Positions 45,436 to 59,428 of a stretch of 64,000 nucleotides of DNA are shown in pieces (position 1 is the first letter of the stretch; every line of letters starts with the position of its first letter). Below the pieces are notes generated by a model. The model saw nothing but the letters and a program-made list of their open reading frames with translations, had not been told where the DNA came from and searched no databases. This DNA comes from Tetragonia tetragonoides (lineage: Eukaryota > Streptophyta > Magnoliopsida > Caryophyllales > Aizoaceae): positions 14,121,501 to 14,185,500 of the forward strand of contig CM076143.1 in NCBI GenBank assembly GCA_038025085.1. Direction: 5' to 3'. A program made the translations under genes and the position numbers.

Positions 45436-45931
45436 TCTTATTTTTACATGCAACTCTTTAGTTGTGTCGGCTTGTCAAGCTAATTACTGATTACCTTTTT
45501 ACGTGGACGCGTCTAATGTTGTGAATCAATAGAATATACTACAAATGAGTCTCATTTTAAAGGATATTTCGTACTCGTTCCAATAGCTTAAGAGATTTAA
45601 TTTTTTAAGCGGTGAAACAAAGGTATATGCTATTTAAAATCTAATAGTCTACTCTTTAATAATTTAGGAAAGTACAACTTTAGTACAACTTCTAAAACCT
45701 CTAATTAATAGTGTACTCTTTAAGGATTTAGGAAAGTACAACTTTAGTATATATTCTATACCAAAACATATATTTTTATTTTATATTTATTTTAAAATTT
45801 TATTGCGATGACTCGCTTAGGTGGACGCCTCCAATACTATCAGAAAATGCCTTTAATATATAGATATTATGATTAGGAAAATAACAAACTTTCCCCTTGC
45901 AATTTGCAAACCCATTGAGAGACAATTCCCC

Positions 45932-45977
45932 AGCCCCACCCCCTACCCCCTACCCCCTACCCCATGCCCCATGCCCC
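45932..45977. repeat. C-rich short tandem repeat
   Basis: Repeats of taccccc and catgcccc, e.g. accccctaccccctacccc. Confidence 0.85.
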
Positions 45978-47074
45978 CTTTACGTTTTCTTTGTTTTTCC
46001 CGGTCCCCTCCCCCTTTATCAATGGCAATGTCAATGTTTTCCTTTTATTTATTTTGCTAACTAATGGTGTTATTTTTGTAGGTATGTTTCACCATTCAAT
46101 AATTGATGTCTACATACTACAAGCAACAATGTCACGTAAGGATCGGTACATATTTCCTACTACATACGTGATATGTCCTTGCCTTTAAATTCATGTATTG
46201 TAGAATATATTCATGCTTTTACTCATTCAGTCTATATAAAATTGACATTTTTCAAGAGTTTTGAGGCATGCGACATTTACTAATGAATTTAGTTTTTAAT
46301 TATTTTGTGAATGTGGACAAATTTATGAAAAGAGATTTAGAGTTCTTCACAACTCAACAAGCACTATTTATTAAAAGATAATTTTTGTTTTTGATAAAGA
46401 TAAGTTAGTAGTTTGATGCGTACCCAAAAAAAAAAAAAATTTAGTAGTTGGATTCTAATAAGACACTTAATAGGTTATCCTTTATGCCTTCTATATAAAT
46501 CGCCGCCACAACTAATACCGCTTTGCTAGCCAGGTATTGTACTGTGTTTCCGATCAGTTTTGATTCCTCTATTTTAGCATTATACAAGTTTATGATACAT
46601 TCCACATAATATTATTGTATACATGTTTTTCCTTTCTCTTGCTTTTCTATAAGTGTCAATACGTATATCTTCGCATTTAACGTTTATACATGAGAATAAT
46701 GACTACTAAGTATAGGTTTCTTCGTTTCTCTTGCTCTTTTGCTAATCCAATATGTATGTCCTCCCATCTAATGTTGTATAAAGTTTTTGTATTGTATGCA
46801 GATTTTTAGATGATTAATCAAAGATTCAACTCCAAGATCTTACCCATAGTTGGATTTATAATTTTTTGAATAAAATTATTCAATATAGTTTTGAGGGGAA
46901 TAATACAAGAATTGTTTGATTGGTGTCAATTGCCTATATAATGTGAATTGTTGAAAGTCTTGGTATAAAAGTAATAAAACGCAAGCATCTTTATTTCTTC
47001 ACTATTTTATTTCTTAGTTGACAAGTTGGATTTTTACTCCTTTCTAATTAATTAATAAAAACATAGGTCTTACA

Positions 47075-49833
47075 TGTAACACCCCGAATTTTCGTCTAAA
47101 ATAAATAAATAAAAATAATTAGATTTGAGTCGAAAATCCGGCAGAGTTTTTTTTGTAAATACACTACCCAGCCTAATAAGGCTTATAAAAACCTGCTTAA
47201 CAAAATATAAAACAAAATCCAATTAACCCAGCGGAAGACTCTAATAACATTCAGGGCGCTACTGCCACACTCACTCATACGAATGAGTGTAAGGCTCTTC
47301 AACTGAAAACTAATAATAACAATAATCTCAATATTAGTCTAGGTGGTCTATTTAATTACAACTTAATTATCTTAATAAAAGAACAAACTACTATTTCCTG
47401 GTATACGTCTATCTGAAACGTTCCTCACTGGCATCTGTATATACATAAAACTTCAATCTGCAAAAGGGTGAGAATTTGCAACGTCAGCAATGCTGGTAAC
47501 TCACATCTAGCACGTAAAGCTCATTCTAAATTCAAATCAAGTCTAAACGTATAAACATATTTCAGTTTGATCAATCAAGTAGCTAGATCATACAAACACT
47601 TTAACGTACTTTATCTGCATCTATATTTACCAAAGCTTTTGCACTAAGGATAACACCGTCAATCATAGCCAAAACATAAGTACTTAGCAATATTCACTTC
47701 AGATAGCCTTCAGGTTATCTTGATAGCTTAAGATAGCTTTTATTATTAGTCTTGCATTACTGAACTGGGCATATGGGAGAGGTTCCTAGGGCCGCCGCAT
47801 CTCGGGGGCGTTTAAACCCTTGACCACAACTGGGGGTCAAGCCACAACTGGGGGCCAAATGTGCTACACCTGCTGACCACAACTGGGGGTCATAGCCACA
47901 ACTGGGGGCTAGGTCACAACTGGGGACCGCAGCCGTCTCCCATATAACACATCTGGAGTACCCATAGGTTCCTACTACCCAGAGCCATCTTCCACTTTAC
48001 GTTATTAGTAGCTTAAGTAGCTTATCATTCTTTCTGTATCTTTTGACATTAGCACAACACATCACATAATTACTCACATATTCCCAGCTAGTTTGTAGTT
48101 ACAATCATAGCAGCATTCTTGTTTCTTTTTATATCTTATTTGAGATCTTAATAGCTCTTCATTTCTTTCCTTTCTATGACGTGTTCACATTACGTCATAT
48201 GGCTCATATCATTTATCTCAAGCTCGTAGCACAAGAGCCCTTTAAGTATCATTCTCTTTATCTGTACTTACTAACATATCACAAAGCTCATAAGGCAGGG
48301 TAGTCATCAATTTATACATCACACAATAACTTTATATTCTTTGTCTTTAAACTTAGCTAGCTACAACTAAAATCACATAGATAACAACATTCCAGCACTT
48401 CAATTCAGCTCATATAATAAAAGAGGTAATACAATCTCATCCAATAGAAGTTAGCATAAAAGCACTACTATACACATCCTCACAACTACAGCCATCTCTG
48501 CTCATGTATACACATGAAAACTAACTGATCAAAGCATCTAAAAATCACTCCTTTAACGCACTGGAACACATCAAGTACTAGCTTATATGCGTCTAGGTTT
48601 TGGTCTGGCATCTAAATACTACTTGTATTATATAGGTCCCTATTCAATCATTAAAACAAAGCTCTCAAAATCTTTTTTACTCGCATACTTAATTTCTAGT
48701 CAGCATATAGTTTCTTTTATAGCTAATCAAAATTCCAATTCTTTCCCTGCTAAACATTACACACATAAAATAATTCAACTTGGCTTCACATATAACATAG
48801 AGGGAATAACATAATTGGGCTTACTAAGCTATATGTTCCCAAATCATCATAAAAGATCAAATTACATACCTGTGTAATTAGCCCATACATGTACCCATTT
48901 AACGTGAGCCTAAACAAAGTGGAAATTGTAATTCAAATAAAACATTACTACTGTTCATATCATAAGTTCCCCAATTTATATCCAAAACCAATTCAATCAC
49001 ATATACACATAACTAGGCTCAAAGTGAATGTAAAATGAACCTAACGTAATAGACGTAGTTACCTTTAATCGAACCACCGAAAACCATTACGCACCATAAA
49101 TCCTCCAATTCAATCCTCAAACATCCATCATATATGCATATTAACAAAATAGATAAATTAAAACCCAATTCAGAATTCAAGTCACTAAATACCCAATTCA
49201 ATTTAGGCTTAGGGTTTTAGAAAACAAACCAACTAGGAGAGAGAAAGGATGAAGAGGGTGGCAAGCTACGCCACAAACCCATGACTCTGGGCGGTCTAAT
49301 TGGGTCGTCAACCACCTCGTGGTGGTCTGCAACCAGCCAAACAGCAACGACAGCAGCGCACTAGAACAAAGGAGAGAGAAGTTCCGCCCTCAACAGAAAA
49401 GAGACATGCGCAGGAGAGAGAAAAAGGCAGCGAAAATCTTCGATCAACAGCAAAGTAACATGAGTAGTAGTAGAGTTTCAAGATGAGCAAGAAAATAGAG
49501 AAGAGAAGGGCAGTCGCAGTCGCGGTGGTGGTGGTCGAGGATTGTGGGTGATGGTGTTGGTGTTGTGGGTTTTGCTCAGGGGCATGAAGAAAGGCTTTTG
49601 AAAAGCAAAGCTAAGAACCACGCTTTTAAGAAATAGGGAGGCGGTGGAGACTTGGACAGATTCTAGTAGAACTCAAATACCTCATTTTTCTTTTTTCACG
49701 TAAAAGCCAAAAATAAATACACACCAAACTTAAATCAACGTATTAAGTCTAATGACTATAAAACTAAATAAATACTACTTTAGAAAATAATAAATTAATT
49801 TCGAAAAATACTGAAAATATACGGAGTATCACA
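47075..49833 (-). mobile_element. Solo LTR, 2.76 kb, TSD TTACA
   Basis: Starts TGTAACACCCCGAATTTTCG and ends GGAGTATCACA, the same end pattern as the chromovirus LTRs (TGTAAC...TATCACA). Flanked by TTACA at 47070-47074 and 49834-49838. There is no internal region, so it is a solo LTR left by recombination of a related but distinct gypsy family. A CT-rich/coding-like block at 49200-49650 holds frames without domains. Orientation is assigned by comparison with the full element. Confidence 0.87.
47815..47932. repeat. Iterated CCACAACTGGGGG motif in the solo LTR
   Basis: Five closely spaced copies of a (c)cacaactgggg motif followed by gtc, gcc, gct or acc, between 47822 and 47930. This could be a cluster of protein-binding sites or a short minisatellite. 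Confidence 0.85.
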
Positions 49834-50004
49834 TTACATTCTCAATTTATGGATTATTATAAATTTTGTTCTATATTATATATTTTGTCAATTTGTGTTT
49901 GTGGTATCATTATGAGCAAGATGCGTAGAGTAACTATGACGAAAAGGAAATTAAGCTTTCATATAAAATTGAGCTAATCTGAGAATTTGGTATGGACGTA
50001 CTTT

Positions 50005-50174
50005 TTTTTGGTCTGAGACCGTCACGTTGAATCCGGACCGAGCCGGGTGGGACCATAAGGGCAGTAAAGCTCTCCCAACAAGTATTTAACACTGCTGCAT
50101 TCACAGGGTCTCGAACCCGAAATCTCTGCTTAAGCTAGAAGAGTCCCTCACCAACTCATCTAAGTGCTTGTTGG
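50005..50174 (-). mobile_element. tRNA-derived SINE with 18-bp TSD
   Basis: On the minus strand it starts ccaacaagcacttagatgag ttggtgaggga (A-box-like), then has a B-box ggttcgagacc, and ends ggtctcagacc plus poly(A) (T-run at about 50002-50009 on plus). Identical ttggtatggacgtacttt copies flank it at 49987-50004 and 50175-50192. A complete plant SINE of about 170 bp. Confidence 0.92.
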
Positions 50175-50192
50175 TTGGTATGGACGTACTTT

Positions 50193-51440
50193 GATATTGC
50201 AAAGTTAAAGACTTGAACTGTCCATTCATGAGCAGGGAGTAAGTTTGGTGTTATTGTGGTTGACGGTCCGGTAATTCAAGGAGTTCGTTGGAGTGAAGAA
50301 TTATAGAAAGTTTGGTGGTTTTTTAATAGGAGTTTACAAATTATAGTATTGTTAATACTCTTAACAAAGGGATAATTTTAGCTAATTGAAAATTATACAC
50401 AAATTTTAAACATCTCTTGCAACTAAGGAAAGTTGAATTTAATTCGGAATAGTATTAAATGTATTTTTTCAAATTAAAATAATTCCAGCCGAGGCGATTA
50501 TCGCACGGGCTAATTAAGTAAGTATTTTTATAACTCATGCACAAATTATCAAAAGCCAAAAATTAAGTTTCATGTCAATAGACTCCTATGGCTGCATCAC
50601 CTAAACACACGTACAAACAAATTAACAAAAGCAAAAGTTGTGAGTTTTTATGTTAGTAGACTCCAGGCCTATAGTAGTTGATTATTTACGCATAAATAAC
50701 ATTATCAAAAGTAAAAAGTTAAGAGTTTTATGTAGTAGACTCCTATGGCTAAGGAAGTATTTTTACACCGAGTAATCTAACCGGTTTCGGTTCCTAAAAT
50801 CTAGGATTTGGAATTGAAACTGGTTGATACCGGTTTCTATTTTTGGGAACCGAAATTGGAATTGGTTGACCGGTTCCGAATTCTGAACCAACGATTTAAA
50901 AACAGTTCTGATTCCGGTACTGGGTACCCGGATTTTATTGCTCACCCCTACTATGGCTATAAGCAATTGATTACTTACTCCTCTATTCCTCTTAATTCCA
51001 TTATTAAGTATTTATCCCATTCTCCACATTCTAATATGTTAGTAAAATAACAATCGTAATTCACAATTTCTTTTTCCATGTTTATATATGATTTTTGTAC
51101 ATATAGATATCACTCTATACTTATACAATATTTATTTTAACATTGCTGATGTCTTGAAATTAGGGCTAGCTAGGATAAGCGCAGGGTCATAACTCATGGA
51201 GATTGAAGATGCAAATATAAGCAGTGTTACTGTGAGATTGCTGAAGGAGAGGTTCTTTGTGATATTGAAGCTAGGCAACAAAAAATGATGTTGGAAGAGT
51301 GTACAATGTGTAGATAAATCGTACATTTGTGCCTTAGTATTAATTTTGAAGGTATCACCAACCCCATAAATAATTAGCCGCGCCGCAGCACACCAAATAA
51401 ACCCCCCAATCTACCCCATTCCATGACTTTTTTTCCTTAC
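50193..51440. other. AT-rich DNA, no gene seen
   Basis: Contains an accggtttc/ggaaccg-rich inverted segment at 50780-50945 (tggttgaccggttccgaatt and related strings). This looks like a small MITE, but its ends were not resolved. Confidence 0.45.
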
Positions 51441-53000
51441 CAGCATCATAGTTTTTTTTTTGGGTTTTGTTTTTTTGTTTTTCCTTTTTTATAATTTAAT
51501 ACTAACCGCTTCCTTTATGTTACTAATTGCAGGTTTTGAAGATAATTGAAATTTTCAACAATGGAAAAAATAATTTGTTCTTCTGGCCTCCAACCAATTC
51601 ATGGTAACTTTATGCATTATCGGGTTGTTTTTTAGACATTTATCCTAGCAATTTCTTTTAAGTTGCAAATTCTTTTAGATTGAATTAAGAGTATAGGTAA
51701 TGTAGCATATAAGTGTATTATATTATGAATTCTAAGCATTATACATTAATAATGTTTATTGTTTGTCAACAAAAGAATGGTATACGTAACATTTTTTTTA
51801 TCTTCATACACGAGTATATTGACATGAACCCGTGCTTCGCACGGGCTTTTAAACTAGTATATATATATAAAGGAGGCATATTTCGGGCGCAATGAGGCGT
51901 GCCACAAAGGCGAGAATTTTAAGAGCGCGCCACCTAAGCGAAGATAAAGATAAAAAATAACTGGCGACAACGTTTAGGAGTCTAAACATCCTTGTCGGTG
52001 TAAAATTAGTTTTTGATAAACCACTAGAGTTTTATAAGGGCTATAACAAATCTTCGTCGAATATTCAAAATCATATTTAAGGTGTTTTATACATTTCAAA
52101 TAATTATAAAAATTACACCATCAGATTCGGATCGAAAAATACTTTAGAATGAGATGTATTTACAATCAATCATCAATGTCTATATATAAAGTTGACATTT
52201 TTCAAGAGTTTTGAGGGTCACATCATTAAATATGTATTATTATGGTAAATATTTTTTTAAAAAAAATATGTCAAAATAATGTGACTAATGATAACGATGG
52301 CCAATTAAACGATAAGAAGTTGAAGCATTTTTGTTTACCTTAATATTGAAATATTAAAGTTAAAATATTAAAGCTTTAGTTAAAAAAAAAAATGCAAATG
52401 CTAAACGTGTTTGAGCTTTCCACCCAAACAAGATATAGTAATAAAAAAAGAAACGTATGTTAGGTTAGCGGCCAATAGATAAGTTTTAGCTAACGAGTAT
52501 TTTGATATTAAACGTCTAACTAGCTTCTAAGACTTTTAGATAGAATTGAATTTGATGTAGAATGGGCAAAATATATGTTATAGTTTTTGTAGGAGTCTCT
52601 ATTACCCCTATCTATATATAACGCGATAACCAATCTTTTCCAAGGTCCCAACCCAGAAATGTTTAACCGTAACAACCCCTCTCCAATCCCCACACCCCTC
52701 CACGTTTAATTTTTTTTTTTTTTGGTTGCTTAACATTACCGTTTTGTTATTTTCCTTTTCTATGATTCAATAGCAAACTCTTTGTTTATGTTATTTATCG
52801 GTTCACTTTACACTAATTATAAAGAAAACTACTATTGATTAACTTGAAAAGTATCTTTTACAGGTTTTGTAGATGCAGATTGAATTGTTCAACAATAGAC
52901 AGGTCAACATAAGTAAGTTTTATTTGTTCTTCCTCCAATCAATTCATGGCAACGTTATTTCCTTTTACATTGCAATTTCATATAGATTGAATTAAAAATA
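51441..53000. repeat. Two copies of Helitron-family sequence
   Basis: The block at about 51440-51640 (T-runs, a cttt-ttatgtta stretch, caggttttg-aga, caattcatgg) recurs diverged at about 52720-52960. Just before the second copy, 52179 begins tctatatataaagttgacat and tttcaagagttttgaggg, matching the 5' end at 46231. A diverged start at about 51860 (tataaaggaggcatatttcg) suggests yet another copy. No coding sequence. Confidence 0.55.
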
Positions 53001-53984
53001 TAGGTGAGTACTACCATCATCAAGCAATTAAGAAAAATCAATTAGCAAAAGGGATTAGAATAAGAATAAGAATTCCCAAAATAAGAATTAGATGGGAGTT
53101 ATAATTTAGATAACCGCATAGAATTTCAATCACAATATGAGACTTAACATAATATAATACAAAAAAAACTTAACCCCATCTGCCAATCAGCCATCTCGCT
53201 TCCCGTCGGGATCCTCTATAATTGTTAAAAGAACATTAGAGTACTTTTCTTAAAATTTCTACCATTGAATTAGAGGGGGTGGGTTTTGACCATTGGATGG
53301 AGGGGGTGGATTTTTGAAATTTAAACAGTTAGAGGAGAGATAGAGAGAAAAAGGAACAATAGAGTACTGTAAGAGTAAAAGATCCAAATTGTCTCACTCC
53401 CATCTCCCATCTTCAGCCCTGCCCCCAAAACTATCAAGGTGTATACTCTTTGTGTATTTTACATTCTTTCTGTGCAGTCACTTTTAATTCATACAATCAT
53501 TGATAGCTTGATGCTCCACTTTTCAATATGATTTTTGTAGGTGTTTTTCTTACCTCATCTATAATAGCAGGATAATTTGATGTCGTGAGTCATCAACTTG
53601 GTACCTTATGCAAGCTACGTCGTAGTATTTATTTGGACCAAAAATTAAATTGAATAGATTATGACATGCACACATATTCTATTTTTTTTTATTCGTATAC
53701 TCTTATTATTGGTGACATTGATAGCTAATACTTTGTTTTAAATGTATAGGTTTTTGTTCAAAATATAACCTTTTGCAAGATAGTTGACATTGCAAGAAGG
53801 GTCAAATAAGTATTTTACGTTGTCATTGGCCCTTTGTACAAAAGGTGATAAAGAAAGTGGTTCATATGGGCATATGGATAAGTAGACAACAAGGAGTTTC
53901 AATTCAATATGTACTTCTTAATTATTTTTATATAGATGTTGGGAGGTGTCGAAGTTTTGACATATCAGAGTTTGGAGTAAGTGT
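53001..53984. other. AT-rich flank of the CACTA element
   Basis: No gene recognised. Confidence 0.5.
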
Positions 53985-54089
53985 CACTAGTAAAAAAACA
54001 TCCATATGTATCGCCTAATATGCGTCAGTTGATTAAGATAACTGTTGCACATAGTAAGGTGGTGGCATATTTGTAAATAAGTGTTATGC

Positions 54090-54235
54090 ATGGGCGACGG
54101 TTGTCATACACAACCGACGTACATAACATTAAAAAAAAAAAAATTTCCAGATTACAATGGACGACGGTTGAGCTGGAAGACCGACGCGCATAGTCTATCT
54201 TATGCGTTGGTTGTGGATATGAACCATCGTTCATA
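54090..54235. repeat. 5' subterminal repeat array of the CACTA element
   Basis: Copies of gcgacggttg, acaaccgacg, gacgacggttgag and gaccgacgcgcat on both strands, some diverged (gcgttggttg, aaccatcg). Confidence 0.8.
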
Positions 54236-55581
54236 CTCAAAAGAATATCACCCCAATTTTCCCTTTCCCCTTCTCTCGCGTATACTGATCTGTTCATCAT
54301 CATTCTCTACTTTCCCTTTCTTCTCGTTCTCTCTCACCGACCCGTCGTTCTCATCGATCGCCACCCTGCCATCGCCACCCTGCCATCGCCACCTACTGCC
54401 GTCGTAATTGTTTGAATCACTATCTATTGTCGTCGCTCTCATCGATCTACTGTCATCGCTCTCCCTTGTGCTCGATCTCACCCTTTTGCTCTCTCTTTCA
54501 ATCACCTCAATTTCGCAACAAGAAAGGCATAACAAACATCAATTTGAGGTACTTTCGACTATTTTTCCCCTTTCTCTTGTAAATTGGTTTTTGCTGATGT
54601 TTTTGTAAATCTAGGGTTTTGAATTCTTGTAATTTTGCTCGTGATTTTAAGTTTGTGTTGTAATTGTTTGAATTGTTCAAGGTTTTATTTTGGTTTTTTG
54701 CGTTCTGGTTTCTTTAATTACCACGAATTTTAGACCTAGGGTTCATATTGAGTTGGAACTGTTGAATTGAGGTAATTGTTGCTGTATCTAAATGCTACTT
54801 ATTTGTCATTGTGAAAAATTTCTAGAAAATCGAATTTATTGACCTAATTCAGAGCTTTACATTGAATTTATTGCTCACTTTGGCATAATTCGTGCATATG
54901 TGTGTGTGTTTATTGCTGATCTGTTCTAGTTAAATTGCCTGGACTAATTCTGCCCCTAACCCAGTAAATTAATTTATATGCAACTCATATTATGATTCCT
55001 GAAGAATGAGAGAGACTGCTATTTTGTCTGCTATCATAACTGTTTTACTTATCAAAAAAGATTATTACACCTGATAGGTGAAGATGGCCATAGGGAAGCC
55101 AGTGTTGGTTGGTTTATTTTATGTACGAGCTTTTTCTTTTTCTCTGTTTATCCTTTTTCAATTTTTGTTGTACTCAAGTTTCTCGTTAGAGCTTCAATTG
55201 CCATGTATAATTGGGCCATGTTTTGTTTGATTTTGGTTTTATATCTGTATTTGTGTCTAGTTGCTGTATATTTTCATGTGCTCGTTTATTGAAACAGGCT
55301 AACAACATTACAGTAATATGTTATCTGATCTTCTATCCCAAAGGAACTTGTAGGCTAGGATAATGGTCTTGCCCAGTTGCCCTATTGTTTGTGTGCGTCC
55401 AAAGTTATCTGATATTTCTTTGGTATCATTATCTGTGATTGGTATTTTTGTTGTTTTTTTGGACGTTTGCCTTGGGTATGATACGTATGGGATTGTGAAG
55501 TGTTCTTCTAGATGAACTGGGAAAAAAATTTGAAATGTTGAAGAGTTTTTGAGTACAGGGTAGGAAATGGGAATCTGAATT
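54236..55581 (+). other. Captured or spacer DNA in the CACTA element, origin unknown
   Basis: Begins with a CT-rich stretch and a tandem atcgccaccctgcc pair (54357-54390), then text resembling a plant 5' UTR and intron (for example ctagggttttgaattcttgt near 54613). It may be a promoter/first intron captured with one of the genes. No domain-bearing frame. Confidence 0.4.
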
Positions 55582-55761
55582 GTGTTTGGCTTAATTCAAA
55601 CAATTGCCACATCGAGGACTTGGAGTAATTGCCGCCTGATTGATCAGGCACCAGCTTCTGAGTTCCTTTTTATTTTATTTTTATTTTTTTATATGATCTT
55701 TTGGTTCCCAGATATTCTGAGAAATTATTCTCCATTGTTGATATATTCTAATTTCCTGCAG

Positions 55762-56394
55762 ATATTTATGTATCTCGCTGTACCTGATATATTATATGGC
55801 TTGGAAAGGCTGATCAGGGCACTGAGATCAGGTTACAAGACAGTGGAGATCCTAAAGGTTATTTACATGCTTAATGATCTGTACAACTTTGAATGGTTTT
55901 ACATAATTAAGATCTGGACTAAGAGGATGCATTTGTATATTTTACAGGTTGCTGTCTACCCTGGCAATGTATTGTCATTGCAACTGTCAAAACCTCAGGG
56001 ATTTAGATACACTAGTGGACAGTACATATTTGTAAACTGTGCTGATGTTTCTCCATTTGAATGGTAAGATTATGAATTCAACTCGCCTTTAGAAGAAACT
56101 CTTTCAACTTTATTTATGAATTCTGCCACAAAAAAACCCTTTTTTATGAAGATCAAGATCTAGATACAATTTTGAGTCTCTGACAAACTGGTTTCTATCA
56201 TGTTTTTTAGGCATCCCTTTTCTCTCACATCGGTTCCTGGGGATGATTACATAAGCGTCCACATTCGAACATTAGGTGACTGGACCTCTCAGCTAAGATC
56301 ACTCTTCTACAAGTTATGCCAGCCCCCCACAAATACTTACCAAAGCGGCCTCCTTAGAGCTGACATTGGCAAAGGAACATCCATTCCTAGATAA
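55762..56394 (+). pseudogene. Captured RBOH (NADPH oxidase) exons
   Basis: Three exons at 55762-55857, 55948-56063 and 56211 to about 56394 with GT-AG introns. They encode [20 protein letters not shown] and [10 protein letters not shown]; then [20 protein letters not shown] and [19 protein letters not shown]; then [39 protein letters not shown] and [11 protein letters not shown]. This is the last transmembrane helix plus the FAD-binding domain (HPFSLTS is the flavin site) of plant respiratory burst oxidase homologs, which make apoplastic superoxide. The EF-hands, haem-binding helices and NADPH-binding domain are absent, and the frame ends in TAA after SIPR. It cannot make an oxidase. Next comes spermidine synthase sequence after only about 60 bp. 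Confidence 0.9.
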
Positions 56395-56439
56395 GATCAC
56401 ATGCATTTAGTAAACTTTTCTTATTTCTTTAAGCACCGG

Positions 56440-57847
<1,408 letters not shown>

Positions 57848-58993
57848 GTAAAGTTTTCGTGAATTATAGTATTCTGGCTGTCTCTTATTTGTTTCAGATT
57901 CCCCATACCGTGCAATCTACTAGATGTACAAGTCTAACACGTTGGTCCCTATTAGGCTGTGGCCTAACTTAGTTAACCTATTTAGAGAGGACTTCTTCTA
58001 TTGATCAACAATATATTAAGCTGGAAGCTAAATAGTCTGTGGTTTCAAATAGTTATACAAGGAGTCAAGTAGATGCTTATCAAAAACTTAAGGTTTTTGT
58101 ATTTTTGATAGAGTGACCTGTCAAAAAATCATAGAAGCGGAGGATGGAGGAAAATCTAATATTTAAGATAATTACATTTTTTGATTTTCTTCTTGACAAG
58201 TAAACAAGCAAAAAGGGGAAAGTGAGGTCAGTAAGTAGCCTTTGGGAAAAAATGTTCTATTTTCACTGCTGCCACATTCATTCAAGCATTTCTCTGCTGT
58301 TGGCCAGTTTCAAACTCTAGGGTCATTCCAACTTGGTTGATGCATGGACAGCATGTATGTGATAAGTCTGGAATTTTAATAGATTGAGATGTGAAAAGAA
58401 TGTTTAATGTCACAGAATATCGAACATAACTTTATGTCTTTTAGGGGTTCTCAGTTGTAGGAACTGAGCCTAGTAAAGTAATTTTCGCAGTCTGTGTTGT
58501 GTACAAGTAGGAGTAAGTATCGAACTTTAAAGTCATTATCCAGTTCATAAGTGTTTCTCACTTTATTATATAGAAATTAATGTGTTGTTGCATCTTGTGA
58601 TAGTCTAAGGGATCCGTTTTCCCTGGTTGGTGTTACTTTTGAGAGTTTATAGGTTGGGTAGCTTCGATATCCTGTGTCTGGGTGCTGTGTAGGGCTGTCA
58701 CTAATTGTTGCACCTCAAGAGCATTTCTATATAATGAACCATGCTCTTAAATTCTCCAAATTAACGATGCTTTTATTTGTACTTTATGCTTGTCATAAAA
58801 CTGTGCTAGGCTTTGATGAATTGGCAAGGCACATAGCATTTTGATTGCTGGTTTAGAGAGTGTTGTGGCTATCCCCTTCCAGTAGTGTATCATCTATATA
58901 CATGTATGCAACTTTGTGTTAGCAAATTCTAAGGTTCTATCATTTTGAAAGTATTATTTTGTAGAAAAGTTGTATAATTATTCTTATTTTCGA
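57848..58993. other. CACTA interior downstream of spermidine synthase exons
   Basis: Reads like the following intron and flank of the captured gene. No recognisable last exon. Confidence 0.45.
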
Positions 58994-59066
58994 AGCCTAT
59001 TAGCTCAGATGGTAGAGTAATTGTGTTATAGCACAAAAGACGTGGGTTCGAATCCCACATAGGATT
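58994..59066 (+). tRNA. tRNA-like sequence, probably a pseudogene
   Basis: agcctat pairs with ataggat except at one position; a D-arm gctc-agatggta-gagt is present. The anticodon stem ttgtg/cacaa encloses only six bases (ttatag), and the T-arm gtggg-ttcgaat-cccac is perfect. Box A (tagctcagatgg) and box B (ggttcgaatcc) are good. The six-base anticodon loop and acceptor mismatch argue against a functional tRNA. It could be a tRNA relic or the head of a SINE. No anticodon assigned. Confidence 0.5.
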
Positions 59067-59129
59067 ACTTTGTTTTAAGAGATTTAATTGTGGAATTTCG
59101 TAAATAAAAAAAAAAGAAAAAAAATAAAA

Positions 59130-59410
59130 TTGTGCGACGGTTGAGAAAAAGAACGACGCACAAAGTGACTTTGTGCGTCGGTTGATGTAAACAACCGACG
59201 CACATGCTTGTTATAGGCGGCGACGGTTGTTTGCCTCAATCGACGCACAAAGTCAGACTTTGTGCGTCGGTTATTCTGCTCAACCGACGCACAAAACCTT
59301 TGTGCGTCGGTTCACCAACCGACGCATATGCTCTTGAGCATGTGCGTCCCTTGCATATGCCACGGTTCAAAACCGACGCATATTAGTGTTTTAAACCGTC
59401 GCACAAGGTA
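59130..59410. repeat. 3' subterminal repeat array of the CACTA element
   Basis: At least ten copies of gtgcgtcggtt or its inverse aaccgacgcac, many paired head to head so that they form hairpins, e.g. tttgtgcgtcggtt near ggttcaccaaccgacgca. Confidence 0.9.
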
Positions 59411-59428
59411 CTTTCTGTACTAGTGTGT

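Larger units (their letters stand above)
44644..46230. other. AT-rich intergenic, probable Helitron remnant
   Basis: No gene recognised. The frames at 45073-45288 and 45869-46060 are not supported by any domain. The text around 45990-46130 resembles the Helitron 3' parts at 51440-51640. Confidence 0.45.
46231..51857 (+). mobile_element. Putative Helitron interrupted by a solo LTR and a SINE
   Basis: Starts tctatataaaattgacattt and tttcaagagttttgaggcat, the common 5' end of a family also seen at 52179. Ends with the perfect hairpin cccgtgc-ttc-gcacggg (51829-51845), cttttaaa and CTAG-T at 51854-51857. If these are the two ends of one copy, it was later split by the LTR at 47075-49833 and the SINE near 50.1 kb. 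No Rep/helicase is encoded. The pairing of ends is an inference. Confidence 0.4.

Noticed and set aside
47819..47930. Spaced CCACAACTGGGG repeats as a CRISPR-like array
   Set aside because: Plant nuclear DNA, spacers are very short and similar, and the block lies in a retrotransposon LTR.
54081..54535. Frames in the 5' part of the CACTA element as a possible transposase
   Set aside because: Ser/Pro/Leu-rich low complexity, no transposase motifs, and opposite-strand frames of equal length.
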